From: JACOMS01 sp964352785
Lineage (GTDB): Bacteria > Pseudomonadota > Alphaproteobacteria > Caulobacterales > Maricaulaceae
Direction: 5' to 3'
Length of the DNA: 64,000 nt
Assembly: GCA_964352785.1 (NCBI GenBank)
Contig: CAYGTI010000011.1
Coordinates: forward strand, 1-64,000
The number at the start of each line of letters is the position of its first letter. Positions within the stretch are counted from its first letter, which is position 1. A program made the translations under genes and the position numbers. Below the pieces are notes generated by a model. It saw nothing but the letters and a program-made list of their open reading frames with translations, was not told the DNA's origin and did no database searches. Shown here piece after piece: positions 34,022-43,450 of the stretch.

Positions 34022-34990
34022 TCAAACTGTAATTTCAACAAGATCTGCCATCGCGTCATCAATATGAGGATACTTAAACACATAGCCGGACTCTATTGTT
34101 CTTTTTGGTTTTACGTTTTGACCCTTTAAAAGAATTGAAGAACGCTCTTCACCAACAACCCTTTTGATCACCCATTCAGGTATAGACCACACAACTGGAC
34201 GTTTTAAGTGTCGTGAGAAACTCTGCGTAAACTCACTATTCGTCACTATGTTTGGCGCCACAGCATTATAACGCCCTTCGGTCTCTTGATGATCAATAAC
34301 ATGCAAAAGAATACCGACCATATCGTCAATGTGTATCCACGGGAAAATTTGCGTGCCTTTACCAATCGTCGCTCCAACACCAAGGCAAAAAGGCAGCCGT
34401 ATGATTGGTAAGAAGCCGCGTGATTTTCCAATCCTCCAGAACTTTGTGATATAGGATTTCCGTTCAATACTACCTAATACAACCCCAATTCTGAGTTTTA
34501 TGTGACGCACACGAGATGTATCAACACCCTCTGCTGCAGCCTCCCATTGACTGACCAGTTCTGCTGGAAAATCCATGCCGATAGGTTCTGAATATTCATC
34601 AAGTTCCGGAGGGTCTTCACCTACGGCCAATTCTTTAGTGCCGTAAAAGCATTTCCCAGCCGTAGAAATAAACGTTTTTGGCGGAGATTTTTTGTTGTTA
34701 ATTGACTCAACGAGTGTTTGAGTTGTTTCAATACGTGAGTTCATAACTTCAGCTCTGTAATTATCATTCCAACGCTTTGATAGGTTCAAAATATGCTGGC
34801 CGGCAAAATTCACAACCACGTCACATTCAGGTAACCCGTCACGTTTCAGTGCGTCCCACGTCATGCGGTCTTCGCCTTCAGAACGAGATATCCAAGTCAC
34901 CTTGTCGCCACGCCCCCGAAGCGCTTGCGTTAAAGCGGCTCCAATAAAGCCACTGCCGCCGCCTATAACAATGTGTTTCTTTGGTTTCAC
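34022..34990 (-). CDS. TIGR01777-family NAD-dependent epimerase, SDR39U1-like
   Basis: A 322-residue extended-SDR protein. The N-terminus IVIGGGSGFIGAALTQAL binds the cofactor; CDVVVNFAGQHIL, KRWNDNYRAEVMNSRIETTQTL, FPWIHIDDMVGIL and the C-terminal DUF1731 region (ILLKGQNVKPKRTIESGYVFKYP) follow. Compared from memory with human SDR39U1, the RWN...SRIETTQ, FPWIHI and LL-GQ-V-P-RT-GY blocks match more closely than bacterial YfcH does. The substrate is unknown. The gene is more AT-rich than its neighbours and stands alone between parB and the phzF-like gene, consistent with horizontal gain. Confidence 0.86.
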   Translation of the reverse strand: MKPKKHIVIGGGSGFIGAALTQALRGRGDKVTWISRSEGEDRMTWDALKRDGLPECDVVVNFAGQHILNLSKRWNDNYRAEVMNSRIETTQTLVESINNKKSPPKTFISTAGKCFYGTKELAVGEDPPELDEYSEPIGMDFPAELVSQWEAAAEGVDTSRVRHIKLRIGVVLGSIERKSYITKFWRIGKSRGFLPIIRLPFCLGVGATIGKGTQIFPWIHIDDMVGILLHVIDHQETEGRYNAVAPNIVTNSEFTQSFSRHLKRPVVWSIPEWVIKRVVGEERSSILLKGQNVKPKRTIESGYVFKYPHIDDAMADLVEITV

Positions 34991-35050
34991 ACTAAAGCCA
35001 TGGCATATTAACGCAAAAAATACACTGACTTTTTACTGTTGAAAACACGC

Positions 35051-35899
35051 CTATAATATAAACCGTCCTTGCATGGTTTGGACGGCGCTACCTGAAGTCG
35101 TGACGCTCGCAGGGTTATGCGTTGTGCTCACCAAAATCTGCGATGGGCGGTTCATATACCCGCCTTGTGAAAAAGTCAGAGATAAATCCCCGCCCGATAA
35201 CTCTGTGAGCAAAGCGGCGAGCGTCGCGGACGCGCTGCCTGTCGCTGGGTCTTCGGGAATATTATCCAGCGGCGCAAACATACGTGAGGTGATATTTTCG
35301 CCGTCCCGTACATAGGCGAAAAGCGCAAAATCATTTCCCGCCGGGTATTTCTTAGCCGCGTCTTTTATGATCTCTATCTTTGGGTCACAGACCGCAAGCG
35401 CGTTAAGACTGCTTAACTCAGCGAGGACAAAAGGCAGCCCCAGGCTCGCTTGGATGGGCGCATGGGTCTCTTTGGTTATATCGCTAAGTGATAATCCCAG
35501 CGCCGCCGCGACAAGGGAGGGTTCCGGTTCGGTAATTTTTTGTAACGGCTGCATAGCCGTAAAGGCTGCGCTCTGTTGGTCCGCCGTACAAGAAAGAGGC
35601 CCGATGCCAAGCTCTAAAATCATGGGCGACTCATAGCCCAAATTCGCGAGCGCAACCGCCGTGCCTATTGTAGGGTGACCTGCAAAATCAACTTCGGATG
35701 TCGGCGTAAAAATCCGTACCCGCGCCGTATGCTTTGCCTGCTTGGGCGGGTACACAAATGTGACTTCCGAAAAATTAAACTCGGCGGTTATTTTCTGTAG
35801 CAGGTCTTCGGGCAACCCGCGCGCATCGGGAAAAACGGCGAGCTGGTTTCCGCCAAATGCCTCTTTGGTGAAAACATCGTAAACAACATATTCGGTCAT
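35051..35899 (-). CDS. PhzF family isomerase/epimerase
   Basis: A 282-residue protein of two mirrored domains. The start VVYDVFTKEAFGGNQLAVF, the catalytic Glu45 in NFSEVTFVYPP, DFAGHPTIGTAVAL (near 75-88) and DPATGSASATLAALL in the second half are the family hallmarks. PhzF itself isomerises a dihydroxyanthranilate in phenazine synthesis; there is no phenazine cluster here, so the natural substrate is unknown. It lies 30 bases downstream of the fatty-acid desaturase, possibly as an operon. Confidence 0.9.
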   Translation of the reverse strand: MTEYVVYDVFTKEAFGGNQLAVFPDARGLPEDLLQKITAEFNFSEVTFVYPPKQAKHTARVRIFTPTSEVDFAGHPTIGTAVALANLGYESPMILELGIGPLSCTADQQSAAFTAMQPLQKITEPEPSLVAAALGLSLSDITKETHAPIQASLGLPFVLAELSSLNALAVCDPKIEIIKDAAKKYPAGNDFALFAYVRDGENITSRMFAPLDNIPEDPATGSASATLAALLTELSGGDLSLTFSQGGYMNRPSQILVSTTHNPASVTTSGSAVQTMQGRFIL

Positions 35900-35929
35900 G
35901 CCGCTCCGTAAGGTCTAATTATACCGTGA

Positions 35930-36907
35930 CTAAAAGGCGACAAGGCGTTTTTGGCGCTCGTCCCAGAGCGCGAGCTTGACGCATTTAAAGCTCTGCCAAA
36001 GGGATAGGCGGCAGACGTTTTTGAGCTCTGGAAAATCTTTAAGAACACGCGGCAGGCGGTAGAACGGGATACGCGCCGATAAATGGTGGATATGATGAAT
36101 GCCAATATTTCCCGTTATCCACATGAGAGGCTTGGGCAGATCGTAATAAGAGCTGCCAAACAAAGCGGCGTTTTCGCGGGTCCAGTCCGGGTTACGCTCC
36201 CATTGGGTTTCTTCAAATTGGTGCTGGATATAAAACATCCAAATCCCAACAGACGCAGCAACCAACACGATTGGAATCTGGATCATAAAGAACGCTTTTA
36301 GGCCAAAGCTGTAGATCACAATACTATAAAGCATCAAAAGGCCCACATTCGTAATCATCGCGCTGGCCCACGGTTTTATCCCGCCCTTCATTTGGCCCAT
36401 GGGCACGCGGTGCTGGAGCAGAAACAAATAGGCCGGCGCCAAACCAAACAGAACCACCGGATGACGATAGAGCCGATATTTAAACTTACCAAAACGGCCA
36501 AGGTCTTGATATTCCTCTACTGTGAGCGTGATGATGTCATCACCCACACCGCGGCGGTCCAGATTGCCTGACGTCGCGTGGTGCAACGCATGTCCGCGCT
36601 TCCAGTGATCATAAGGTGTAAATGTGAGCAGCCCTAAGAAACGCCCCACCCAATCATTGAGCTTGCGCGTTGAAAACATAGAGCCATGCCCGCAATCATG
36701 TTGAATGATAAATAACCTAACCGTTAGCCCCCCCGCTGGAATCACCCCAATCAGGCCCCAATAATGTCCCGCGCCGAGTAAAACCCACATACCGTACCAC
36801 AAAGCAAAAAACGGAATAATCGTGATCAGAATTTCGCCCAAAGCACGGCCATCATCGGCGCGTCTGTAGGGGGCAAGCTTTTCAAACCACTTTTTACCGT
36901 CTTGCAT
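35930..36907 (-). CDS. Membrane fatty acid desaturase
   Basis: A 325-residue integral membrane di-iron enzyme. The three histidine boxes are visible: HDCGH (IQHDCGHGSMFS), HALHH (KRGHALHHATSG) and HHIHH (GNIGIHHIHHLS). Hydrophobic helices flank them. Such enzymes introduce a double bond in acyl chains using O2 and an electron donor. ATG 36907 (MQDGKKWFEKL) is chosen because the 56 in-frame residues above it lack coding character and would overlap the divergent promoter region. Confidence 0.93.
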   Translation of the reverse strand: MQDGKKWFEKLAPYRRADDGRALGEILITIIPFFALWYGMWVLLGAGHYWGLIGVIPAGGLTVRLFIIQHDCGHGSMFSTRKLNDWVGRFLGLLTFTPYDHWKRGHALHHATSGNLDRRGVGDDIITLTVEEYQDLGRFGKFKYRLYRHPVVLFGLAPAYLFLLQHRVPMGQMKGGIKPWASAMITNVGLLMLYSIVIYSFGLKAFFMIQIPIVLVAASVGIWMFYIQHQFEETQWERNPDWTRENAALFGSSYYDLPKPLMWITGNIGIHHIHHLSARIPFYRLPRVLKDFPELKNVCRLSLWQSFKCVKLALWDERQKRLVAF

Positions 36908-37084
36908 GCTATAAATCCTTGTTTTGTCCCCCAAAACGTTAAAAGCACTGTGTGAATCAAAGTTTAAAAAGCAAGTGTTAATAATGGTTTGCGGTGATTT
37001 GACCTCAGATGACCTTGGCGCCCGTGACTGGCTGGACAAATCATGGCTTTCACTTAACTTACTGTGCTGACTCAAAGGATGATT

Positions 37085-38233
37085 ATGACGCGCCCTCTTT
37101 TAAAAACAGCTCTATTTATCAGCGCAGCCGCGCTGTGCTCCTGTCTGGAGCCGCAACCCGCCCCGGAGCTCACAGAGCGCCCGATCTCGGATTTCACACT
37201 CACGAGCCTCGCCAGTGGTTTAAACACGCCGTGGAGCGCCGCGCCGCTACCTTACGGTGGGTATTTGGTGACGGAAAAAGCTGGCGCGCTTAAACATGTC
37301 TTAGTCAGCGGCGCTATAAGAGACATTCCGGGACTTCCCGTGGATATATATACAGAGCAGCAAGCCGGATTGTTCGATGTGGTTATAGCGCCTGATTTTG
37401 AGATCAGCCAAAAACTCTACCTTTCATACGCTTATGGAAACGACAAAGCGAACGGTACGGCGCTGGTAAGTGCTATATATGATGGAGAGTCTCTAAGTGA
37501 TTTGAGCGTTTTATTTAAATCCTCGCCGGATAAAGATACAGCCTCTCATTTTGGCGGACGGATTGTCGTCATGCCCGGCGGGACGCTCATGCTAACACTC
37601 GGCGACGGGTTTGTGTACCGCGAGGCCGCGCAAGATAAAGGCACGCATCTGGGCAAAATTGTGCATTTAAATCCGAACGGCACCCCCGCCGCCGGAAATC
37701 CGTTCGTTGGTGACGCGGACGCCAAGCCCGAAATTTATTCTTATGGCCACCGCAACATCCAAGGCGCGTATTTTGATCTCGCCACAGGCAATTTTTGGGC
37801 GCACGAGCATGGCCCGCGCGGCGGAGATGAACTCAACCTGATTAAACCCGGCAGCAATTATGGCTGGCCGCTCGCCACAACAGGCACAGATTACACGGGC
37901 GCAAAAATCACGCCGTTTAAAACACTGAGCGATACGACGCCCTTTGTGCATCAATGGACGCCGTCTATAGCGCCCTCTGGCTTGGTCATTTATCGCGGCG
38001 ATATGTTCCCGAACTGGAACGGCGATGCTTTAGTCGGCGGGCTGGCCTCCAAATCATTGCGGCGCGTTGACCTTGAAAACGGTATATCTGTGGGCGAAGA
38101 GGTTTTACTCTCTGATATAAATGCACGGGTTCGCGATGTACGCACAGATTTGGACGGAGCCGTGCTGCTTGTGATTAACCGCAGCCGCGATACAGATGAG
38201 GGCGGCGGAGAAATTTTACGCCTCACGCCATAA
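37085..38233 (+). CDS. PQQ-dependent aldose sugar dehydrogenase (YliI/Asd-like), lipoprotein
   Basis: A 382-residue six-bladed propeller enzyme of the glucose/sorbosone dehydrogenase family. A signal peptide ends in a lipobox-like ALCSC (Cys about 20), so the protein is probably lipid-anchored. Family motifs are SHFGGRIVVMPGGTLMLTLGDG, IYSYGHRNIQG and HEHGPRGGDELNLIKPGSNYGWP, which build the PQQ and calcium site. It would oxidise aldoses in the periplasm. ATG 37085 has AAAGGA five bases upstream. It is divergent from the desaturase. Confidence 0.9.
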   Translation: MTRPLLKTALFISAAALCSCLEPQPAPELTERPISDFTLTSLASGLNTPWSAAPLPYGGYLVTEKAGALKHVLVSGAIRDIPGLPVDIYTEQQAGLFDVVIAPDFEISQKLYLSYAYGNDKANGTALVSAIYDGESLSDLSVLFKSSPDKDTASHFGGRIVVMPGGTLMLTLGDGFVYREAAQDKGTHLGKIVHLNPNGTPAAGNPFVGDADAKPEIYSYGHRNIQGAYFDLATGNFWAHEHGPRGGDELNLIKPGSNYGWPLATTGTDYTGAKITPFKTLSDTTPFVHQWTPSIAPSGLVIYRGDMFPNWNGDALVGGLASKSLRRVDLENGISVGEEVLLSDINARVRDVRTDLDGAVLLVINRSRDTDEGGGEILRLTP

Positions 38234-38613
38234 AGCTATAATAAATCCGTCATAAATTTGACACCGAACATTCCTAAATCGCAGCACCGCCAGCGCTTAA
38301 AACTTGTTACAAAAAAGCTAACGCTCTGTTTGCGGTTCGGCTCTATTCAGGTGCCATTTAAACTGACCGAGCATTCCAGCTGGTTGTGACGCCTCATTAT
38401 CTTTACACCGACACCTGCAAGTCCCGATTAGCGGACATTAGACTTTTCGTTTCAAGGGCCATTTTCATCCCCTGCATGGCATAATCATTTATATGAAAGA
38501 ATTTTTACTATAGCACTGGCTAAAAGGAGACAAATTGAGACGAGGGTTATTTGACTTAGCGTTCATTGAATGAGACAAACTCAAAGTCTATAAACATGGG
38601 GATCACCATCATC
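38234..38613. other. 380-base intergenic region, no gene found
   Basis: Only very short reading frames occur here. A good Shine-Dalgarno (AAAAGGAGACAAA, around 38522-38534) is followed by TTG and a stop after eight codons, which could be a leader peptide or chance. No hairpin with a T-run was seen after the sugar dehydrogenase stop. Confidence 0.6.
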
Positions 38614-39723
38614 ATGAAATTCCAATATATTATCGTCTATCTAATTTTTACAGCTATGCTTGTCTGGCCTGCTGCCGCAAACGCTGCCGATGACATGGAT
38701 TGGCACTGGGGCGAAGAAACCATTCACAGTCAAGGCCCGGACACACCGACGGATGGCAAACTGTGGGGCATTGCAGTCGTGAAAGGTGACATTCAGATCA
38801 CATTTCGGCTGGAAGCCAAAACCGATATGTCTGACGGCCTCTGGATTGGCGACATTCGCGCCCCGGAAAAATTTTATGTAAAGTTTCGCGTTATGGATTA
38901 TGCTGACCGTCAAGTTTCTTTTAAGATCGAAGGCGCCAAAGCCGTCGGTCCCGACGCGCAATACGGCCGTTGGAAAGACGGCCCGGCCACGACCGCGCAG
39001 CAGGCCATGACTTTTGATTTTAACTGGGGTCAAGCGCTTAAACTTAAGGGCAATAAAGCCATGATCATCAATTATTCTCGAGCTGATAATAAAGATGAGA
39101 GCGTCGATATTGTTATTCCGCTTGCCAATTATGGGGTAAAATTATCAGAGATGGAAGCGGCCATTCGTGCCGTGCCCGGCTCTCGAAAATTCCTTATGAC
39201 AGATGCGGAAATTCGCTCTATGCCAATTAATAAACTTCCGCCCGAGATTGGCAGGCCGGTTATCAAACAACTAACGGGTGCCGCAGAGTTTCTGGGCCGC
39301 AACAAAAATGAGTTGATGAAACTGTCCATTACCGCTGTTGAAGACTTAATCGCTGATAAAAACGCTGCCAAGCGTGAGGTTGCTCGCGCTGAAAAGAAAG
39401 CTGAACATCAAGCAATTTATGACCAGGAGCCGGATTGGCGTGATTTAAACGTCTGCCCAAAACCTGATGTGAGTGAATGTGGCAATATTGGAAGTCTGGG
39501 TTATGAAATAGATGATATGTTTAACGAGGAATATGATTATGGTAAAATAGTTGGTGTGGTTTGGAGATCCGAAGGCTCTATCGTTCACATATATGGCGGC
39601 AGTTTGGATTATGGTCTTGAGCCGGAAATAGTGCGTGCTAAATCCGCTAAATATTATTATGTTATGGAAAATGACGAAGGCTATATTAAAATACGGCCCG
39701 CCAAAACTATGCTTTTACGGTAG
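38614..39723 (+). CDS. Secreted protein of unknown function
   Basis: A 369-residue protein that I do not recognise. The signal peptide is residues 1-24 (ending PAAANA), followed by a beta-rich N-terminal part (IAVVKGDIQITFRLEAKTDMSDGLWIGDIRAPE), a helical Lys/Glu-rich middle (DKNAAKREVARAEKKAEHQA), and a small C-terminal domain with two Cys (NVCPKPDVSECGN) and many Tyr. The mature protein should be periplasmic or exported. ATG 38614 gives the proper signal; ATG 38596 would add six residues. It is 19 bases before another unknown envelope protein and likely cotranscribed. The codon use is more AT-rich than the core genes. Confidence 0.75.
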   Translation: MKFQYIIVYLIFTAMLVWPAAANAADDMDWHWGEETIHSQGPDTPTDGKLWGIAVVKGDIQITFRLEAKTDMSDGLWIGDIRAPEKFYVKFRVMDYADRQVSFKIEGAKAVGPDAQYGRWKDGPATTAQQAMTFDFNWGQALKLKGNKAMIINYSRADNKDESVDIVIPLANYGVKLSEMEAAIRAVPGSRKFLMTDAEIRSMPINKLPPEIGRPVIKQLTGAAEFLGRNKNELMKLSITAVEDLIADKNAAKREVARAEKKAEHQAIYDQEPDWRDLNVCPKPDVSECGNIGSLGYEIDDMFNEEYDYGKIVGVVWRSEGSIVHIYGGSLDYGLEPEIVRAKSAKYYYVMENDEGYIKIRPAKTMLLR

Positions 39724-39742
39724 TTAGACACAGGAGCCCTCG

Positions 39743-40318
39743 ATGAAACGCAGCTTGCCCTTTATACTTTTAACTGGAGGCATTATCCTCTTCATTATAG
39801 CCTTCGTGTTTTATCAGAAATCGGAACGCATAAAAAGCGAAACGGACACTCTGAGAAGTATAACGACCCCGCAAGCCAGCTCTTTGGAAAATGAAACGGT
39901 TTATGAGCCCGAACCGGAGCCTGTTTTTGACTCAACGGATTTAGACCAAACGCCACCGGGAGTAGAACCTTTTTACGGTACCTCAATCTGTATGGTTCAT
40001 TGGGGTCAACAGCTTAGAGAATATTGCGCCGGCGGCGATGAGGCCGTTCTGGATATGGTGGAAGGCGATAATCAGGCTGAGGTAAAGCGTGTTTTCAATA
40101 TGTGTTTGGATGAGCTATTAGAGCTCACCGATGTGTACGGCACGGGCGAGCGGGCTATGGACAGTAAAATGCCTTTAACAGAAACTAGCCGCATAGCTTT
40201 TGCCTGCGAAATAACGGCCAGATATGGTGACAGCCCGGTTTTTGAAGACTCCAGCATCCACTACATAGTAAAAAACCATATGGAGAGCGGCAATATATCA
40301 AGGCTAGAAAATCGGTAA
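39743..40318 (+). CDS. Membrane-anchored protein of unknown function
   Basis: A 191-residue protein. One N-terminal membrane helix (residues 6-23, PFILLTGGIILFIIAFVF) is followed by an acidic Pro/Glu stretch (VYEPEPEPVFD) and a small domain with four Cys (SICMVHWG, REYCAGGD, NMCLDEL, FACEITARY), which could form disulfides outside the membrane. It has a good AGGAG ribosome site and follows the unknown secreted protein, so the two probably work together. No known family was recognised. Confidence 0.75.
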   Translation: MKRSLPFILLTGGIILFIIAFVFYQKSERIKSETDTLRSITTPQASSLENETVYEPEPEPVFDSTDLDQTPPGVEPFYGTSICMVHWGQQLREYCAGGDEAVLDMVEGDNQAEVKRVFNMCLDELLELTDVYGTGERAMDSKMPLTETSRIAFACEITARYGDSPVFEDSSIHYIVKNHMESGNISRLENR

Positions 40319-40415
40319 TTTTTAAACCGACTTCTGCAAGAACAGATTCTCAGTCTTTACAGGTGGTCCAAGTCCGTTGCCTTGAATTTGCGACATACGT
40401 TTTAGCCGAATTAGA

Positions 40416-40532
40416 ATGCGTAATAAAATGATTCACCAGAGTTGCGCGGTGCTTGCCAAACATCATGACGAGCTCTGGGAATTATTACAGCGCAGATTTA
40501 ACGCTCAAAAAGTCTTTAAGGCCCAAAGGTAA
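40416..40532 (+). CDS. Possible 38-residue peptide (doubtful)
   Basis: An ATG-to-TAA frame encoding a charged helical peptide (starts MRNKMIHQSCAVLAKHHDEL, ends KVFKAQR) in the 252-base gap between the unknown membrane protein and rho. The Shine-Dalgarno is weak. It may be a remnant or chance; there is nothing to assign a function. Confidence 0.22.
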   Translation: MRNKMIHQSCAVLAKHHDELWELLQRRFNAQKVFKAQR

Positions 40533-40570
40533 AAGCGCTGAAATCACTCTCGGCGCCTCACATCTAAATT

Positions 40571-41866
40571 TTAAGTATTCATGCTGTCAAAGAAGTCTGC
40601 GTTGTTTTTAGTATCTTTGAGTTTCGCAAGCAAAAACTCAATCGCGTCCATCGTACCCATAGGGTTCAAAATACGGCGCAGCATAAAGGTTTTATGCAGC
40701 TCTTCCGGCGGAACTAAAAGTTCTTCTTTTCGGGTACCTGATTTCGTTACATCAATGGACGGGAACACGCGTTTGTCCGCAACTTTGCGATCAAGGACGA
40801 TCTCGCTATTGCCTGTGCCTTTAAATTCTTCGAAAATCACTTCGTCCATGCGCGAGCCTGTATCAATCAGGGCCGTTGCGATAATCGTCAGTGATCCGCC
40901 TTCTTCGATGTTCCGTGCCGCGCCAAAAAAGCGTTTTGGGCGCTGAAGTGCGTTGGCGTCCACACCGCCGGTCAGAACCTTACCGGAGCTTGGCACAACT
41001 GTATTATAGGCCCGGCCAAGACGGGTGATAGAATCCAGCAAAATGACAACGTCTTTACCGTTTTCCGTTAGGCGTTTGGCTTTTTGGATCACCATTTCGG
41101 CCACTTGCACGTGGCGGGTCGCTGGCTCGTCAAATGTTGAACTCACAACTTCGCCTTTCACGGAGCGCTGCATGTCTGTCACTTCTTCGGGCCGTTCATC
41201 AATAAGCAGCACCAGAACATAACATTCCGGGTGGTTAGCCTCTATAGAATGGGCAATATTCTGGAGTAGAACCGTTTTACCCGTGCGGGGCGGCGCTACG
41301 ATTAACGCCCGTTGGCCTTTCCCGATAGGCGAGACAATATCAATGACCCGGCCTGAATTGTCTTTCAAGGTGGGGTCTTCTATTTCCATTTTGAGACGCT
41401 GATCGGGGTAAAGCGGCGTCAGATTATCAAAGTGGGCTTTGTTGCGGGATTTCTCCGGCAGTTCAAAATTAAGCTGGGCGACTTCGGTCAGGGCAAAGTA
41501 GCGCTCATTATCGCGCGGGGCGCGGATTTGACCTGAGGCCGTATCACCTGTGCGTAATCCAAACTTTTTAATATATTTCGGGCTGACATAAATATCATCC
41601 GGGCCCGGCAAATAGTTCGCTTCGGGCGCGCGCAGAAAACCAAACCCGTCCTGCAAAACCTCGACCACGCCGCTGCCGTTAATTTGTATATCATCCTCGG
41701 CAAGGTCTTTGAGGACCTCAACAAAGATATCCTGTTTGCGCATCGTGCTAGCGTTTTCAACGCCGACTTCTTCGGCGAAACGAATAAGCTCAGGGGCTTT
41801 CGCTTTTTTGAGATCATCAAGACTAATAGACTTGAGATCATCAAGATTAATATCGTTCAAAGACAT
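40571..41866 (-). CDS. rho: Transcription termination factor Rho
   Basis: A 431-residue RNA-dependent ATPase helicase. The N-terminal Rho_N helix bundle (about 18-55) is followed by the RNA-binding cold-shock-like domain with DGFGFLRAPEANYLPGPDDIYVS (73-95), and Walker A in VAPPRTGKTVLLQ (190-202). LVLLIDERPEEVTDMQRSV and the Q/R loops complete the hexameric motor. It is downstream of hemJ with a 119-base gap. hemE-hemJ-rho left of the origin is an arrangement I associate with alphaproteobacteria. Confidence 0.97.
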   Translation of the reverse strand: MSLNDINLDDLKSISLDDLKKAKAPELIRFAEEVGVENASTMRKQDIFVEVLKDLAEDDIQINGSGVVEVLQDGFGFLRAPEANYLPGPDDIYVSPKYIKKFGLRTGDTASGQIRAPRDNERYFALTEVAQLNFELPEKSRNKAHFDNLTPLYPDQRLKMEIEDPTLKDNSGRVIDIVSPIGKGQRALIVAPPRTGKTVLLQNIAHSIEANHPECYVLVLLIDERPEEVTDMQRSVKGEVVSSTFDEPATRHVQVAEMVIQKAKRLTENGKDVVILLDSITRLGRAYNTVVPSSGKVLTGGVDANALQRPKRFFGAARNIEEGGSLTIIATALIDTGSRMDEVIFEEFKGTGNSEIVLDRKVADKRVFPSIDVTKSGTRKEELLVPPEELHKTFMLRRILNPMGTMDAIEFLLAKLKDTKNNADFFDSMNT

Positions 41867-41985
41867 AAATATCCGTATGTTGTGTAAAACCTCTTCGTCA
41901 AAATATTTTATGTGAGGAAGAGCGCGGCCAGAACAGCCGTCTTATATTTTGCATGTAAGCACAGAAGTCATCCGCGTCAAGAGCT

Positions 41986-42423
41986 TTAAAACGGCTCAAC
42001 GACGGCCATGATGACGATTACAATTGTCACAAGCGGTGGGATTTCATTGGCTAGGCGGTAAAACCTTTCACTGCGAGGACGCTCTCCGGCCTCAAACGCT
42101 TTCCGGTCTTTGGCTAGCGCCATATGAAACCCTATCAGCACGATAACACCGACAAACTTCACATGCAGCCAGAATGACGAGAGCAGCGCATCCCAGCGCA
42201 AATATATTAATAGTCCGCCAAATATGAGCGCCGCAATCATAGACGGATTCATAATAATGCGCAGCAAGCGCCGCTCTTGAGTTTTAAGGGTTGTGTCAAG
42301 TTCACCGCCCGGCACCGCGCTACTATGATACACAAACAAACGCGGCAGATATAAAAGGCCCGCCATCCAGAATATTACAGCAATTATGTGCAGGGCCCGA
42401 AACCAGTCATAATACTCAAACAT
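41986..42423 (-). CDS. hemJ: Protoporphyrinogen oxidase HemJ
   Basis: A 145-residue membrane protein with four predicted helices. The first contains RALHIIAVIFWMAGLLYLPRLFVYH with the conserved His and Arg positions, and RLLRIIMNPSMIAALIFG follows. HemJ oxidises protoporphyrinogen IX to protoporphyrin IX in haem synthesis. ATG 42423 lies inside the end of hemE (8-base overlap), so translation is coupled and both are haem genes. An ATG three codons earlier is also possible. Confidence 0.93.
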   Translation of the reverse strand: MFEYYDWFRALHIIAVIFWMAGLLYLPRLFVYHSSAVPGGELDTTLKTQERRLLRIIMNPSMIAALIFGGLLIYLRWDALLSSFWLHVKFVGVIVLIGFHMALAKDRKAFEAGERPRSERFYRLANEIPPLVTIVIVIMAVVEPF

Positions 42424-43450
42424 AATCACCATCTCCTATGCGCACGTGATTAATCACCGCGTGTACATTCTCAATTTTAACATCCGGCGAGACGCCGTGG
42501 CCCAGATTAAAAATATGGGGTCCCTCAATCTTCTCCAATACCTCTGCTACGGCCCGCCGGAGCGCGTCACCGCCAATTCTAAGTGCGAGTGGATCAAGAT
42601 TACCTTGAACAGGCATACCGCTTGGTATCATGGCTCTAAACTCTGGCAGCGGCACATCTGTTCCAGCAGCAATAGCACTCACATTAAGCTCACCTGCATA
42701 GCGGCCTGCATTCAATCCTGCGCCTCTGGGGAAACCTATTATAGGCACTGTCACGCCTGCCGCTCTGACCCGGCTGATAATATCGCGGGTTGGGGCAATA
42801 ACTAAACGCTCAAACAAAGCCGGGGTTAGCCCTTCCGCCCAGCTCTCAAATATTTTCAGAACGTCTGCGCCGGCATGGGCTTGATTGATCAGATACTCTG
42901 CGCTCGACTCCGATAGAGCAGAGAGCAAATCATCCATCGCCGCAGGATGCTCATAGGCAAACCGTTTTGCTGTCTCTTTGGCCGGGGAACCTCTGCCTTC
43001 AATCATATAGGTCGCCACCGTCCAGGGACCACCGCAAAACCCGATCAGAGCTTTGTCTTTTGCTAAATCCTTGCGCACTAGGCTGACGGTTTCATAGACG
43101 GGGCTAACGCGGTCTGCCGCGCCGTTTATGGTCAGCTTTGCAATATCTGATACAGTGATGGGATCAAGCACAGGCCCTGTGCCTTTGACAAACCTCACAT
43201 TCCGGCCAAGCCCGATAGGAATAAGCAAAATATCTGCAAATAAAATGGCCGCGTCCATATCATAACGTCTAACGGGCTGTAGAGTGACTTCTGCGGCTTT
43301 GTCAGGAGTAAAGCAAAAATCTATAAAATCTTTGGCAGTTTCACGGATGGCCATATATTCTGGTAGATGACGTCCGGCTTGGCGCATCATCCAGATAGGG
43401 GGAACAGTCTCGGTTTGCCCAGCTAAGACATTGAGGATTTTAGATGTCAT
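42416..43450 (-). CDS. hemE: Uroporphyrinogen decarboxylase HemE
   Basis: A 344-residue cytosolic enzyme removing four carboxyls from uroporphyrinogen III to give coproporphyrinogen III. Motifs: PPIWMMRQAGRHLPEY (substrate Arg residues), VRRYDMDAAILFADIL with the catalytic Asp, and GFCGGPWTVATYMIEG. ATG 43450 is preferred over GTG 43456. Its promoter must lie in the origin region, as for hemE in Caulobacter, where transcription across the origin has been linked to replication. Confidence 0.96.
   Translation of the reverse strand: MTSKILNVLAGQTETVPPIWMMRQAGRHLPEYMAIRETAKDFIDFCFTPDKAAEVTLQPVRRYDMDAAILFADILLIPIGLGRNVRFVKGTGPVLDPITVSDIAKLTINGAADRVSPVYETVSLVRKDLAKDKALIGFCGGPWTVATYMIEGRGSPAKETAKRFAYEHPAAMDDLLSALSESSAEYLINQAHAGADVLKIFESWAEGLTPALFERLVIAPTRDIISRVRAAGVTVPIIGFPRGAGLNAGRYAGELNVSAIAAGTDVPLPEFRAMIPSGMPVQGNLDPLALRIGGDALRRAVAEVLEKIEGPHIFNLGHGVSPDVKIENVHAVINHVRIGDGDYV

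Noticed and set aside
36908..37075. 56-residue N-terminal extension of the fatty acid desaturase
   Set aside because: The segment is polar and unlike the family, overlaps the divergent promoter region, and ATG 36907 gives the usual desaturase start.
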